Source of the DNA: Epiperipatus broadwayi
Lineage: Eukaryota > Onychophora > Udeonychophora > Euonychophora > Peripatidae
Length of the DNA stretch: 64,000 nt
Assembly: GCA_028023455.1 (NCBI GenBank)
Contig: JAQFVV010000043.1
Span: forward strand, 186,001 to 250,000
Reading direction: 5' to 3'
Part shown: positions 10,017-21,035 of the stretch, piece after piece
Numbering within the stretch: position 1 is the first letter of the stretch
Layout: each line of letters begins with the position of its first letter
Position numbers and translations under genes: made by a program
Notes under the pieces: generated by a model
Told to the model about the DNA's origin: nothing
The model's input: only the letters and a program-made list of their open reading frames with translations
Databases searched by the model: none

Positions 10017-10447
10017 AAGTTCTCAGCCTGGTCATGGTAAATCTTCCAAATCATCTTCTAACAATGATGTCGTTCATACATCGGAAAGCAAGAGTAAGCA
10101 TTGTAACTTATCTGTAAATGATGAAGGTAAAACTCTTAGCCCAAATAATGTTACTGTAGAAACAACAAGCTCGTCACAACTTTTTACAAACGAAGAAACT
10201 GATCTGGTTCAGAAACCTCCAGAAAATGACCAGCAGATTCCTAGCACTGTCACCTCTCAGACTGCAGTTAACCCATCAGGAAATAGTTCAATTTTCTCCA
10301 ATAGTGGATTGGGAGTTAGTGCTACTAGCTCTGAACCAGATCAATTTCCAGATAATATACAAGTTTTACTGCAAGGGCAAATAAAAAACGTGAATGAAGT
10401 CCTTCATCCAAGAAAAATAAGGATTTATGTTTGCGCACATTATAGAG
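10017..10447 (+). CDS. Internal protein-coding exon, Ser/Asn-rich segment plus beta-strand motif
   Basis: An AG acceptor at 10015-10016, preceded by a pyrimidine-rich tract (CTTTTTATTTGCAG), opens a frame that stays open for 143 codons. It meets a good donor, AGAG|GTATGG, at 10447/10448. The exon enters in phase 2 (one base, then AGT) and leaves in phase 1. The protein begins SSQPGHGKSSKSSSNNDVVH, continues as a polar, Ser/Thr/Asn-rich, probably disordered region and ends NIQVLLQGQIKNVNEVLHPR-KIRIYVCAHYR. The final hydrophobic strand resembles the 'RIFISSTFRD' start of DUF4062-like domains found in NACHT/TPR proteins of the TEP1/NPHP3/NWD type. This is inference from a short motif; the next exon would have to supply the D and the following 'xxER'. 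Codon use is clearly more balanced than the flanks. No start or stop of the gene is visible here. Confidence 0.6.
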
Positions 10448-11795
10448 GTATGGTATTTAATCATTTTATATGCTTTGGCTTTATGTTTAGGATTATATTA
10501 CAAAAGTAATTTTTGCATAATAGATGATTTCATATATTAATTTGTATATATACAGGGTAGGCTAACATTATTTCTGAACTGCAAAAATTCAGCACTTTTA
10601 TTTTCTGAATACTTGGCTAAAAATATACTGGCAGTTTCTGTTATATTTGCAACATTTTATTTCTTCAATTAAACCTTTATTAATATATCATATTTTGATA
10701 ATCTTTATATTATTTATTATAAATATAATTTTACAAATGAAATACTTTCTAAAAGGTAATATTTGAATTTTGCTGAAGTGAAATGCTTAATGAGACCAAT
10801 GTTTTTTTGTTTTATTTTGATATTTGTCTTTGTTGATTATAAAAAAAATATTGAACTAATTATTTCTTATTTGAAATCCATTTTTAAACTCAAAATAAAT
10901 TTTTATTTCGAGGACATAAAGCAATAAAATTATATTTTAAATTGCACTTACTATTATTAAAATTCCATAAAATTTCTGGACTAATATTTATAAAAGCTTT
11001 TCTTTTCAGCAAATTAATCACAACTTCCACTCATATTGTAATTTCAGTTTTATTTGACTTGTTTTCTAAAAAACAGTTTCAAATAAAATATAATTGTAAT
11101 CACTTTTTGGTTTACAATAAATATTTTATAAATATGTTGCATAAATAAGCATAAATATAAAAATAAATTACTGAAAATCACAATTTTTCTTTAATAATAA
11201 TAACTTACAAGGCTACAACCTTTGACAGAAGTGCCTTAAAAATGCTTATTTGACAGCCTTCTATAGTAACAAAAGAAAAAAAAACATACTCTCAAACCCT
11301 GAGAACAAAGATTCTACCAATCAGTGACATTGTTAGTTTCTTTGAATTAGCACATAACCAATCAATGATACTGTCACCTTTTTTTAAATTTTAAAAACCA
11401 GTATGATATCTGTACAATACTGACATCTTCAGATTTGTATTTAAGCTAATAATTTTAATTCCAATTTCTACCATTAAATAAACGTGAACCAGCAAAATAA
11501 CACTAAAGATAGATACAAAATAATGAAGAAACACTGAAAATGATAGCAGCACTATCAGAATACTTCAGAATGTACTGAAGACACTATTGGTACAAGAAGC
11601 TATTAAAGTTTGTTTACAAGTTGAAAGAAGAATATTAATGAAATTTTACTATAATTTTTGATAATCATCAATTTGATACTTAGTAATTTTTCAGGTTAAC
11701 ATTATAATTATTTTTTGAAAGATAATTATAATATTATATTTGTCATACCTTTTCAAAAAAAATTATATAATAAAAATATATTTTCAAATATATTT
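10448..11795 (+). other. Intron sequence after the 10.0-kb exon
   Basis: It is A+T-rich and featureless from the GTATGG donor to the first E element. Frames at 10942-11148 lack coding character. Confidence 0.5.
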
Positions 11796-12174
11796 TATAT
11801 AGGGGGTTTGAACTCAGACTTTCACACAAACCTCAATTCTCCATGCTATATGATACTCCTGACACACTTGATTACACACATGTTGAAAAGATAAATAATC
11901 ACCAATATATGTATTTCGTGCTAAACTAGCTCTCATCAATTTGTTCAGATTATCATTTCCACACATATATACAATCAATGCTCAGCTTATATTACGATAG
12001 CCAATCTTCATACTTTAATGGACAGGCTTCAATACATTCCACCCCACAACTCTTCAGCCTTCTATTTCAATGAAAATGTGATGATGGAGCACCTTCTCAT
12101 CCTACCCACATTGACCATAAGTCACTCTGACCCCTCATGTACAGTCATAATCCATTTACATACATATACAAGGG
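11796..12174 (-). mobile_element. Family E hammerhead-bearing element, copy 1
   Basis: This ~380-bp repeat is shared with 12.26, 34.15 and 62.74 kb. Diagnostic plus-strand words in order are GGTTTGAACTCAGACT, AGATAAATAATCACCAATAT, CAATGCTCAGCTTATAT, CCAATCTTCATACTTTAATG, GACAGGCTTCAAT, GTGATGATGGAGC and GACCCCTCATGTACAG. The complement strand holds the hammerhead, so the element is taken to be minus-oriented. No protein-coding capacity is seen. A second, truncated copy follows ~85 bp later in the same orientation. Confidence 0.75.
11890..11954 (-). ncRNA. Type I hammerhead ribozyme, copy with a core substitution
   Basis: Minus strand from 11954 to 11890: helix I outer strand GATAA, the core UUGAUGA (first C changed to U), helix II GAGCU-AGUUU-AGCAC, GAAA, a short helix III around UACAUAU, cleavage base A and the helix I return strand UUGGUGAUUAUUUAUC. 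The C-to-U change at core position 3 is expected to weaken or abolish cleavage, and ACAAA replaces ACCAA in inner helix I. The layout is otherwise identical to the 34.2-kb copy. Confidence 0.6.
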
Positions 12175-12257
12175 ATGGTCAGACCTTATAGAACTATATT
12201 TTAATATATGATTTTTTTTTATAGAACAGGCTTTTTTATACCTGCACTCTAATATGT

Positions 12258-12453
12258 AATATATAGGGGATTTGAACTCAGACACAAACCTCAACTCTCC
12301 ACGCTATCTCATACTGCTGACACACTTGATCACACACATGTCAAAAAAATAAATAATCACCAATATAAGTATTTCATGCTAAAACAGCACTCATCAGTGG
12401 ATACAGATTATCATCTCTACACATATATATATAATCAATGCTCAGCTTATATT
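12258..12453 (-). mobile_element. Family E element, copy 2 (truncated)
   Basis: It starts with TATATAGGGGATTTGAACTC and follows copy 1 to about CAATGCTCAGCTTATATT, then stops. It is about half the length of the full family and lies head-to-tail with copy 1 (hammerheads 459 bp apart). Tandem or partial duplication is common for Penelope-like termini and retrozymes. Confidence 0.7.
12349..12412 (-). ncRNA. Type I hammerhead ribozyme, intact catalytic core
   Basis: On the minus strand CUGAUGA lies at 12397-12391. Helix II GUGCU-GUUUU-AGCAU (five pairs) occupies 12390-12376, GAAA is at 12375-12372, the helix III loop UACUUAU follows, the cleavage base A is 12364, and UUGGUGAUUAUUUAUU closes helix I. 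All core bases are present. Inner helix I is damaged (AUCCA opposite UUGGU gives one mismatch and one wobble), so activity in this copy is uncertain. Confidence 0.65.
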
Positions 12454-13347
12454 TAAATAACTATTTTACAGGCTGCAAAATTGGCACACATTGATTAGAA
12501 CAGTTTTAATAACAACAATTTTTAACAAATGAAATAAGTTTTAAAATATTAATATTAAAAACTTAAATACTAAGTAATGAGGCACATATGGATAAAATAC
12601 CATTTATACGGGAATAATTGTATCCATGAACGTATAAGTTTATGGGAAATTAAATAAAACTTTATTTAAAATAGATTTTATATTTTTAGATTAGTATAGT
12701 CATGAAAATAAGGATGCTTTAAAATTCAGTTTTTAAAAAAATAATTTTCTTAAAAGGTAATAGATTTAATCATATTTATAAAAATCAGTAAGATCGAGAT
12801 GTCTTAAATTAAAAAAATTAAGATGAAGCTATAAATAAGTTTTTAAACTTTTTATATAATTGCAGTTTGAAAGTTATAATTGACTATTTGTTGGTCTGTT
12901 TTCACAACAGGTTATATTTACCTGTTCAATGAGGTTTATTTAAACTTCTTTGCATTAATAATTTAATTCTAGTGTCTATATAAACATATTGGACCATATA
13001 TAAAGAGGGATTTCCACCTTTATTGTTTAAAGGAGGTTGCCATGACAACAGGTTGAGATTGTTGATTATTGGTATTGTTTAATTGTTGATTGCTTTCATA
13101 TATTTAAATATGCAAGTAATAAAGTTTAATAGGAAAACAGTATAATTTTTTAGTAAAGTATTTTCTAATAATTTAGGAGTATTATTTACATAGAAGATTT
13201 TAAATCTTTCATTGGAAAAGATACAATAAATAAAATTTTGTTGTTAAGTTTTTTTTTTGCTTTTCTTTTTTGTGCTATTGAATTTTGTTATATCAATTTG
13301 TAAATGAGATATTTATTTTATATAGCGGCGATGTTTTTGAATTGTAA
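12454..13347. other. Unannotated A+T-rich stretch
   Basis: No recognised feature. Confidence 0.5.
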
Positions 13348-13559
13348 TAAACTAATAATCAGCTATGAAAGCTAATGCACATGCGCTTTGTGGATCTTAA
13401 CAATAAATGAATACTTAAATGTTTGGGTTGAAAGAATAGGTGCATGCATTCTATCCTTTCACAAAGACTTTATCTTGTATTGGAAAATGAGAGTATTCAT
13501 TTATTGTCAAGATCCACAAAGCCATGTGCATTAGCTTAAAAAGCTGATTATTAGTTTAT
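13348..13559. repeat. Foldback element related to the 32-kb tandem repeat
   Basis: A ~65-bp arm (TAAACTAATAATCAGCT ... GTGGATCTTAACAATAAATG) at 13348-13415 is inverted at about 13493-13559. The loop includes TATCTTGTATTGG. The order of words (GCTGATTA, AGCTAATGCACATGCG, ATAAATGAATAC, CTTGTATTG) parallels the 32-33.5 kb tandem repeat (GCTGATC, AGCTAATTGTGCATGCG, ATAAATGA, CTTGTATTG). The two are therefore diverged members of one family. Confidence 0.65.
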
Positions 13560-14159
13560 ATCAATTTGTGAAAAAGAGAAATCATTCAACCTTGAATGTT
13601 AGATTCATCAGTAGTTAGTTATATTTGAGTGTTGATGACACAATCTCCAGAACAATGTCAAAAATATATTTATATGTCAAAGGTATAACCATTTTAAAAA
13701 AATCACTCAATTTGATCTACAGCTTCTATAGAAGATGCTAAAAAAATGTATTTTGTTTGAAGTGATGCCAATCTCATGAACATTAATATTTTTATGAAAT
13801 TATTTTGAAAATTACCCCCCCCCCCCCATGAAGAAATCTGAAGAAGCTTCTATAAAATTATAAAAGTGTGAAATAAATTTCTACATGTTTGTAAAACATT
13901 TTAGTCATTCCTTGGAAAATTCCTATTTTCGACCAGAAAAATAAATTAGTAAATTTCGCTGTATAAATTGCACAATTTTATTGATCAAGAATTCATGAAA
14001 TTCAGGATAAATTTTAAGATAATAAATGATAACAGAATCAGGAAAACTTAAAATGGGACTGAAGAATCAGGAATTGAAAGTGAATTTGATTATTACTTTA
14101 AGCACAAGAAAATAATTATATTACTTTCTTACATTTAATGTTATTTAAAAATTGTACCA
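13560..14159. other. Unannotated A+T-rich stretch with a C-run
   Basis: A run of 13 C lies near 13815-13827. Nothing else recognised. Confidence 0.5.
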
Positions 14160-15005
14160 ATCAATCAATAGTGTTCTGTCCAATATACAGGTTCAGAGAG
14201 TAATCACAACATCAATTCATTCATTCTTCCATTCCATTCTCTTTCTTGCCCATTTCTTCAATTGCACATAAGCATCCCATTTCTTATATCAACCAGTAAT
14301 GTCAATCTCTTCTGTTCTTTCTTTTTATTTCCACTCACCATTCCCTTCAAAACATCTTTCATATATGTCCAATCCAGTTTCTCTTTCTTTCTCTGATATT
14401 CTCACTCAATTTTCTTTCCTCATTGACTCTTTTTAAAACTTCCTCATTTGTTATTTTACTCATCCAACTGATTTTCCCCATTCTTCTCCATGTCCACATC
14501 TCAAAGGCTGTCACTCATTTCTTAATTCTATTACTCAATGTCCATGTCTCACAACCATACATTAATACACTCCACACATAACATTTAATTAATATCTTTC
14601 TTAATTCTCTTTCCAAAGGCCCACAAAATATCTCCTTTCTCTTCACAAATGTCTCCTTTGCCAATGCAATCTTCTTTTATCTTCACTTCTTCCATCCCCT
14701 CTCAACCAACTACCCATATATCTAAATCCCTTCACGTGTTGAACCATGCCATCATGGATTCCAATTTGCAGTCTTTTTGCATCTCTCCTTATCCATAAAC
14801 ACTTAGTCTTTTCAATATTAATCTTTATTCCATATGCCATACATCCTTCTTCCAATTTATTTAACATATTCTGAAGACCCTTTTTCTCCTCAGCGATAAG
14901 AGCCATATCATCTGCAAATCGTATGCACTTTATTACTCTCTCTCCAACATTTGCTCCTCCATAGTCCAAATAATTATTTAGCATGTCTTCTAAATAAATA
15001 TTCAT
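14160..15005 (-). mobile_element. LINE-C reverse transcriptase C-terminal half
   Basis: The minus-strand frame 15005-14643 reads IKCIRFADDMALIAE, containing the RT catalytic FADD box (plus-strand 14907-14918). It continues with KINIEKTKCLWI and FRYMGSWLRGDGR, the usual palm/thumb pattern. After a frameshift near 14680 the neighbouring frame continues as LAKETFVKRKEIF...LIKCYVWSVLMYGCETWTL and MWTWRRMGKISWMSKITNEE, the conserved post-RT region of endonuclease-RT LINEs. It ends at a (GATT)n-like tail near 14160. It is 5'-truncated just upstream of the FADD box and carries several stops. It is a different family from LINE-A (divergent post-RT sequence and tail). Confidence 0.82.
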
Positions 15006-15591
15006 AAAAATTTAAAATTATATATTCATGTAATATTAGGTGAATCAAATGTTTCTTATCAATATTTAAAATTATGATTGAAATTTTAATAATATGACAT
15101 CTAAATAGGATTCTTTATTATAGTGAGATAGAAAAAAAATAATTCAATTTTTTTTTAAATGTTAAATAAAGAAACTACAGGTAGCAAAGGTAATATTCAC
15201 AAATTAGTTTTTAGAATTCATTCAGAAAAGAAATTTAAATTGTATTAAGTTATTAGTTTTAAAATTATTTAATAGAAACTTAAAATTGAATTGCTAAATT
15301 AGTCTCTTTTTTAAATAAATCAAAAACATGATTAATAAGTCAGAGTGTATGTCCGTTTGAATATTTTTATATAGATAATGGAAAGGGATAATTAAAATTG
15401 ATAAAGTTTAAATTAAACTTTAAGTAAACTGATAAAGACATTTATATTAATGAAAATTGTTTTATATATTATAATATAGTGTATTTTATGTTTGCTATAC
15501 ATATATAGACATGATAAATCAATATGAGTGGATTTTATGATAGAAATTAAGAGTTTGTAATATTGAAAATGTTTCTTTTTATTTTTACTCT
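15006..15591. other. Unannotated A+T-rich stretch
   Basis: No recognised feature. Confidence 0.5.
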
Positions 15592-15938
15592 ATATATTAT
15601 TTGATTCAGAAGATAAACTCGCCATACAGTAGCACCACTCAGTGCAAGCCAGAGTAATCAATGGATGCAAGGTTTGTGCATAAAATCCTAAGATCTAGAT
15701 GCAGTGCTCCAGATCCAAGGCTCCTCACTGATGAAAGCCACAAGCTAGAAACTAGCCTGGGGTTATTGGATGAGTATGCACTAGATAGGGATTTTATGTA
15801 CAAACCTTCTTGCATCCATTGATTACTCCAGCTTGCACTGAATGGCGACTGTATCGAAAGTCTAGCCTCTGTGTAAACAGTTTGTGTAAGCACAAAGAAT
15901 GGTGATCTTGTAATGTTTAGTGGTTTAATATATTATTT
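15592..15938. mobile_element. Family B foldback retroposon, short form, with 11-bp TSD
   Basis: ATATATTATTT flanks the element (15592-15602 and 15928-15938). The 325-bp body has the B terminal module at the left and its inverted copy at the right (ATCAATGGATGC / GCATCCATTGATTACTC). The middle reads CTCCTCACTGATGAAAGC-CACAAGC-TAGAAACTAG. The CUGAUGA at 15728-15734 and GAAA at 15748-15751 enclose a short AGC/GCU hairpin. The right extension ends GTGATGTTTAGTGG-like, as in other copies. Confidence 0.78.
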
Positions 15939-17235
15939 AGGAAATAACCTATAGTTCATTAAAGGTTACTTATATTATAAAGACGCTATATATTAAGCAA
16001 TTGTGGATATTCTGTGGATGTGGTTGCTGCCCTGTACATATAATTGGAATTTAAAGTGAATAAATTGAGTGCATGATTTTTAGTAAATAGCAAATGCATG
16101 ATTTGTGGTTATACGATTTTAATCATTTTATTTTAGAATTAGCCATGTAGAAGAAATCTTCTTTAAAGTTAATTCTTACCTTCAATGAATTATTTGTTTT
16201 TAGAAATTAAACCTGAATTATAATTGTTCCACTCCAAGTATAAATGTTTTTAGAATTTAATGAGTAAAATATTGCTGCGTTGTCTAAATAAATATTTTTC
16301 ATTTATCGACTATACACAAAGTTAGTTTGATTTTTGTTGTTGTTGAAGTAAGTTTTTGCCTAAATGCTTATTTCTTATAAATAATTGTGTGTCTATACTA
16401 TTTTATCTATTAATTCAAAATATAAATTGTTTTTACATCATTATTTTCTCACACACAACACATACGGATAACTATATTAAGAGACCGAAATTAACACATA
16501 ATTCGAGTAATTTAAATAATAAATAAAAAAATTAGTTTAATTTCTTATTTTGTATTTGATGAAGTTGATGTCTTGAGTTTGAATTCAGATATTTTTGTAA
16601 CTGTCCTTTATTGCTAATTTGTGTTTATTTTGTAAATAAATCTTTTTCACTTTATTATATAAATTTTCTTAAAGATTATTAATATTATTGATTATTTTAA
16701 AGCCCAAAAAGTAATAGGGGACTCGTGTAAACTCAAACACAGCCATAGTATTATCTACAGTGATAGTCTATACGAGTTTGGGCTATGAAAGAGAATATAT
16801 AATTTAGAACAGATATAGCTACTTAATAGAACAGAGAAAATATAATCATGTTGCATTTCAAGAAAAGATATAATTTGTGCTAGATTCATGAAACTGAACT
16901 ATAAGAAGGGATTTGAATCCTATTTTTTGAGTTTCAGATTCTACTTCAAACCTAATAGTGCTCAAGTAGAGGATGGTAATAAGATAAGATGGATTGAATG
17001 AACCAGAAGATTAATTCTACTAACTTCAAAAGTATCTGAACTTCTTTCTATTCATTGACAAATTAATATCTGAATCTCTGGAATTGAAATTCAATTCAAC
17101 ATATATCCTTGGAGTGATACTTACATTATAAAAACATGGTTTGAACATTGCCATAATTTTAATTTTCTATGTTAATTCATTATATTTTCATAATATGATT
17201 TTTTTTAATATTTAAATATGTTTTCTTTTTGATGA
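15939..17235. other. Unannotated A+T-rich stretch
   Basis: No recognised element. Confidence 0.45.
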
Positions 17236-17442
17236 ATGGTTAAATTCAGGGACGCTCAATCACTTAATCCTAATGCGTTCTTTTGTTTTGATAATTTTTA
17301 CCCTTTGTATAATTCAATAGAATATATTATGAAAGTTAAACGTGTTGAATGTGAAATTCAGAAATTTGTAGATGTTAAAACAAATATTACTTGTTTTCAT
17401 CAAAGTGATGGAAAAATATATAAATTTCAAGTCAGATCTTAA
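17236..17442 (+). pseudogene. Possible piggyBac-like transposase fragment (weak)
   Basis: This short frame reads LNPNAFFCFDNFYPLYNSIE, then NITCFHQSDGKIYKF near the end. The hydrophobic-CFDNFY segment resembles the third catalytic Asp region of piggyBac transposases (DNFFT..LL..L), and the later CF.QSDGK resembles the W.D.K..-ST region. The spacing between them is shorter than usual and no other transposase motif or terminal repeat is visible. It could equally be a chance frame. Confidence 0.15.
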
Positions 17443-17960
17443 TAGAATTTAACACGAGTCAGATGGATATGAAGATGGAAAGAATTGAAGTCAAAAGTGA
17501 ATAGTATCTAAAACAAAAGATTGCAATAGAAAGTACACCAAAGATAAAGATTAAATTATGCTGAATGTTGCCCATAAAATAATGTCTTGCTTCAGTTTTA
17601 CATATTTTTCAGATGTGTGCATCATAAATCAAAATTCAAAAATTCTTTAACTCATGAAATATTGTTCAGTAATTACGGTTTTGAAAAAATTGCTAAGTTA
17701 ACACAGCGTTGAAAATGTCATTAGTAATTATATTTTTTAATTTTACTTTTGTTTTATTATCTGTGTTCACATTTTCTAACAAAAACTAACATATACAAAA
17801 AGGTTGACTAATCCTGGTCTGTTAATTCTTGGCCAGATTTGATATTTTCCGTCTTTGTAAAATACGGCATTCATGTGAAAAAAAAAAAAAATTTATCTAT
17901 AGAATATGTTTTAATAGTTTTGTATTTATAATTAAATTAAACTATTATTTACTATAATAT
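17443..17960. other. Unannotated A+T-rich stretch
   Basis: No recognised feature. Confidence 0.45.
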
Positions 17961-18200
17961 TTATAATTATATCACAGAACACTCTCGTTCCAAATACATT
18001 ACTCAGAACTATGTAGCAGACAGACTCATAACTAGTCATGTTAATAAACCTGCAAATACAATTTTACTTTTCATTTGTCCATGCCCATTCGTTCAGTACG
18101 ACAAAAGGAAAATTTCCCTCTTTCATCTAGCCTCCAACTAGTCTTTATGAATCTTCCGGCAAAATAGTTCTGAGTAATGTATTTGTGATATGATTATAAT
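17961..18200. repeat. Short foldback element
   Basis: AAATACATTACTCAGAACTA at about 17992-18012 is inverted at about 18165-18185. The outer TTATAATTATATCAC pairs with GTGATATGATTATAAT. About 150 bp of less A+T-rich sequence lies between. It looks like a MITE-type insertion with ~40-bp ends. Confidence 0.6.
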
Positions 18201-18791
18201 CCTAATGATACATATTCGACCAGTAGTAAACGTTATTTACTTACTGTTGAAATTAGTAATACTATAATGTTATTATAATTTGTGAAATAAGATGTTTATC
18301 TAAAAAACGGAGGAAAAGAAGAATAGAATGTCAATAAAAAAGGAAAGTGGAAATCAAAGAAGTAAAATTATTGACTTTATAATATTATATTTTCAAAAAA
18401 TGAGACAATTCTCAAAAGACAGAAATCAAAAGGAAAAGATTAAAACCATTTGAAAAAAACAAACAATGAATATAGGTAGTGGTTTTACCATTGTCATTAT
18501 GAAAAGTATGAGGCAACCGTCCTGTTTATATATTCAACAATTTTTATGATATATTTTGGGAGATTTTTTAAATAAATAGTACGATCCAATAAGTTGCCTT
18601 TTTGAATGAAATAGAATGTTCCTATGATATTAACATATAGTAACACATGAACATAATTAGCAAACATTTTTAGAAATAAACATTTTCACAATTATTCTCC
18701 AATATTCATGAACTCATCATCCTCAGTTTTTATGGCACACAATTTGAAAAATGTTAAATAAAAAAAATTAGAAATTCATACATTTTAATTC
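18201..18791. other. Unannotated A+T-rich stretch
   Basis: No recognised feature. Confidence 0.45.
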
Positions 18792-19185
18792 TTGCAAGGA
18801 AATCAAGTCATATGTCATGTGACTTAATTTAATAAGCTTGTATTACAAATGTTATATAATGAGCATGCCAATACACCTCTTAACAAGCTTTTCAGAATAT
18901 CCCTATCCCCAGACCGGTTTTATGCTTTTGGCATTCCTCAGTGAGGCACTAGAATTTTCAAGTATTAGATTTAAAATACCAGGTCAAGCCCAATACTTTA
19001 TCTAATGTTTAACTATGAAGTAGAAATCTGAAATTTTTAGACATCCATATGTCTTCAAATCCAGCTATCTAACTTAAATAGCCATATGGGACTGAACTAA
19101 GTTCAGATACACCATATATTAATAGCTTTATCAATATAAAATTGCCAAAGCCTTAATAGCAAAACAATAATTGCAAGGAAATCAA
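18792..19185. mobile_element. Family C retroposon with 15-bp or longer TSD
   Basis: TTGCAAGGAAATCAA is duplicated at 18792-18806 and 19171-19185; allowing one mismatch the repeat extends about six more bases. The element begins TGTGACTTAATTTAATAAGC and contains TCCCCAGACCGGTTTTATGC, GGCATTCCTCAGTGAGGCAC and AAATCCAGCTATCTAACTTA, all shared with the 39.7-kb copy. The CCTCAGTGAGG region corresponds, on the minus strand, to a degraded form of the hammerhead-like core seen intact in the 39.7-kb copy. Confidence 0.75.
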
Positions 19186-19493
19186 ATCATATTTAACATT
19201 ATATAATGTTATATAACATTTTAATTCTTAAATTGCATCTATGCACTCATCTGTATGACTGTCATTATGAATTATTTTGTAATCATTTTCTTCTCTCAGA
19301 CGTGGTTTAAATCTTTGACACCAATCGTTTTGACTTTTGATAGTAAATAAACATTACTGATTTATAACTTTTTTATTTTGACTGCTTTTCTTAGGGCGGA
19401 AAAAAAAATGTAAAAAAATATCAATATTATTCACTAATAGATATATTTATTTACATCTAAATGTTTTTAGAAAGTTTTGATTATGTGTCTCTG
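19186..19493. other. Unannotated A+T-rich stretch
   Basis: No recognised feature. Confidence 0.45.
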
Positions 19494-19618
19494 AAGAGTA
19501 TATTGTAGTCAAGCGTTGGTGGCCTTGTGGTTAGCATAGCTGCCTTACAAGCAGCTGGCCCGGGTTTACTTCCCGGTCAACGCTTTGACATATATATATA
19601 TATAAAGAGTATATTGTA
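19494..19618 (+). mobile_element. tRNA-derived SINE (family T, short form) with 14-bp TSD
   Basis: AAGAGTATATTGTA is duplicated perfectly at 19494-19507 and 19605-19618. The 97-bp element (19508-19604) has the A box in GTGGTTAGCATAGC, a B box in CCGGGTTTACTTCCCGG and a tail of (AT)n rather than poly-A. It lacks the GGTTGCAGAC-type internal segment of the 3.7-5.0 kb copies, so it belongs to a shorter subfamily. The perfect TSD suggests a relatively young insertion. Confidence 0.88.
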
Positions 19619-20035
19619 TGTAGAAATATATTATCATAAAATGTCTGCTTACTGTAAATCTAAACTATATTACAGTTTTAGAATAAATGATGGCATAACC
19701 TTCATTCAACACCTAACGACTATGAATGATAATCACCATGTTATCATATATCTATAATAAATATGGGTAATAGCTAAGTGGTAAGCATTTATCTGTTCAA
19801 ATATATATATGTGATACATTATAATATCAATATTTTATGGGGGAAAAATATAATAGTAATATTTCCCCCCAAAAAAAATTGGTTTATGATATTGATTTTT
19901 TAAAATATTTTTTAACAGTTTATTAATCCAATAAATTCCTAGTTGTCTATTAATAGTTCTTTTCTCATTAATTATGTTCAAGAACTTAGCCATCCCAAAG
20001 ATTTAAATTTCTCATATCCATTGTAGGATATATTA
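19619..20035. other. Unannotated A+T-rich stretch
   Basis: No recognised feature. Confidence 0.45.
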
Positions 20036-20142
20036 AACTATTTTTTTCATGTGTCATAGCATCGGCCGAGAAGCGAACCCACTAACCCGGGACAACTGCT
20101 TGTAAGACAGCTGTGCTGACCTCTCGACCACCAACTATTTTT
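20036..20142 (-). mobile_element. tRNA-derived SINE (family T, short form) with 10-bp TSD
   Basis: AACTATTTTT flanks it at 20036-20045 and 20133-20142. On the plus strand it reads TCATAGCATCGGCCGAGAAG, then CGAACCCACTAACCCGGG and CTGACCTCTCGACC, the inverse of the family consensus. It is the short subfamily. Confidence 0.85.
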
Positions 20143-21035
20143 GATTAAGTAATTCTCTGAACAAACAACTGAATTAGATGAAACTAATGCACTGTTTAAA
20201 GTTTAATGTAAATTTTACCATTTAATGAAAACACATTCTTACAGGTGCAGGTCATGTAGTATATTTCACTTTCTTATTATTATGTCATGCTTTTCCCAAG
20301 AGGTTATTCATGTGTTCAATGCTATATTTATATGTTAAATTCCTCATCAGTGATGAAGATGCTTATTTATTAATATAGTTTGAACTTTAAAATTCAACTG
20401 ATTATTACAGATTAAATTATCTTTTTTGTAAGAATGGCAAATACTTATTAAATAAGCAGTGAATTGGATTAGCTGCAGGAATTGTTGAAACAAACTTTTA
20501 GCTTCATCTCAGAATTGATTCTGAGTTTATGGGTATGGTAGACTAATATATTACAAGCTTATTTCTGGAAAGAAGCTAAATTTTTATTTATATAGCAATA
20601 TACAAATTTATGACTTATCAATATTAGTACTATTTAAATAATAAATGTTACAGAAAACAATAAATTATGCATAAGTAATAGCCAATTAGGAATAATTTTA
20701 TCACCAATATTGATAAAAAAATCATTTTGGTCAGCGAATATCGAATATCGTTGAGGTGATGATAACTATGAAAACATTACTGTTATTCATTTCATGTAAA
20801 CGGAACATAATTTCAATAACTTCCTTTTCAAAATCTCTTCTGCATACATTTCTTTTTGTTTTCCATTATTTAAAGTTTGATTATTAAAATTTATTTTTTA
20901 ATTATTAGAAGTGAATAATTTTAAGGTTATAAAGAAGAGCAGATCTCCTTTCTTTACTTCAGCACCATCTTTCATGTATAATGCAAATATTAGTATATTA
21001 ATAAAGCACTTTCGATACATATATATATCATCAAC
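20143..21035. other. Unannotated A+T-rich stretch
   Basis: No recognised feature. Confidence 0.45.
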
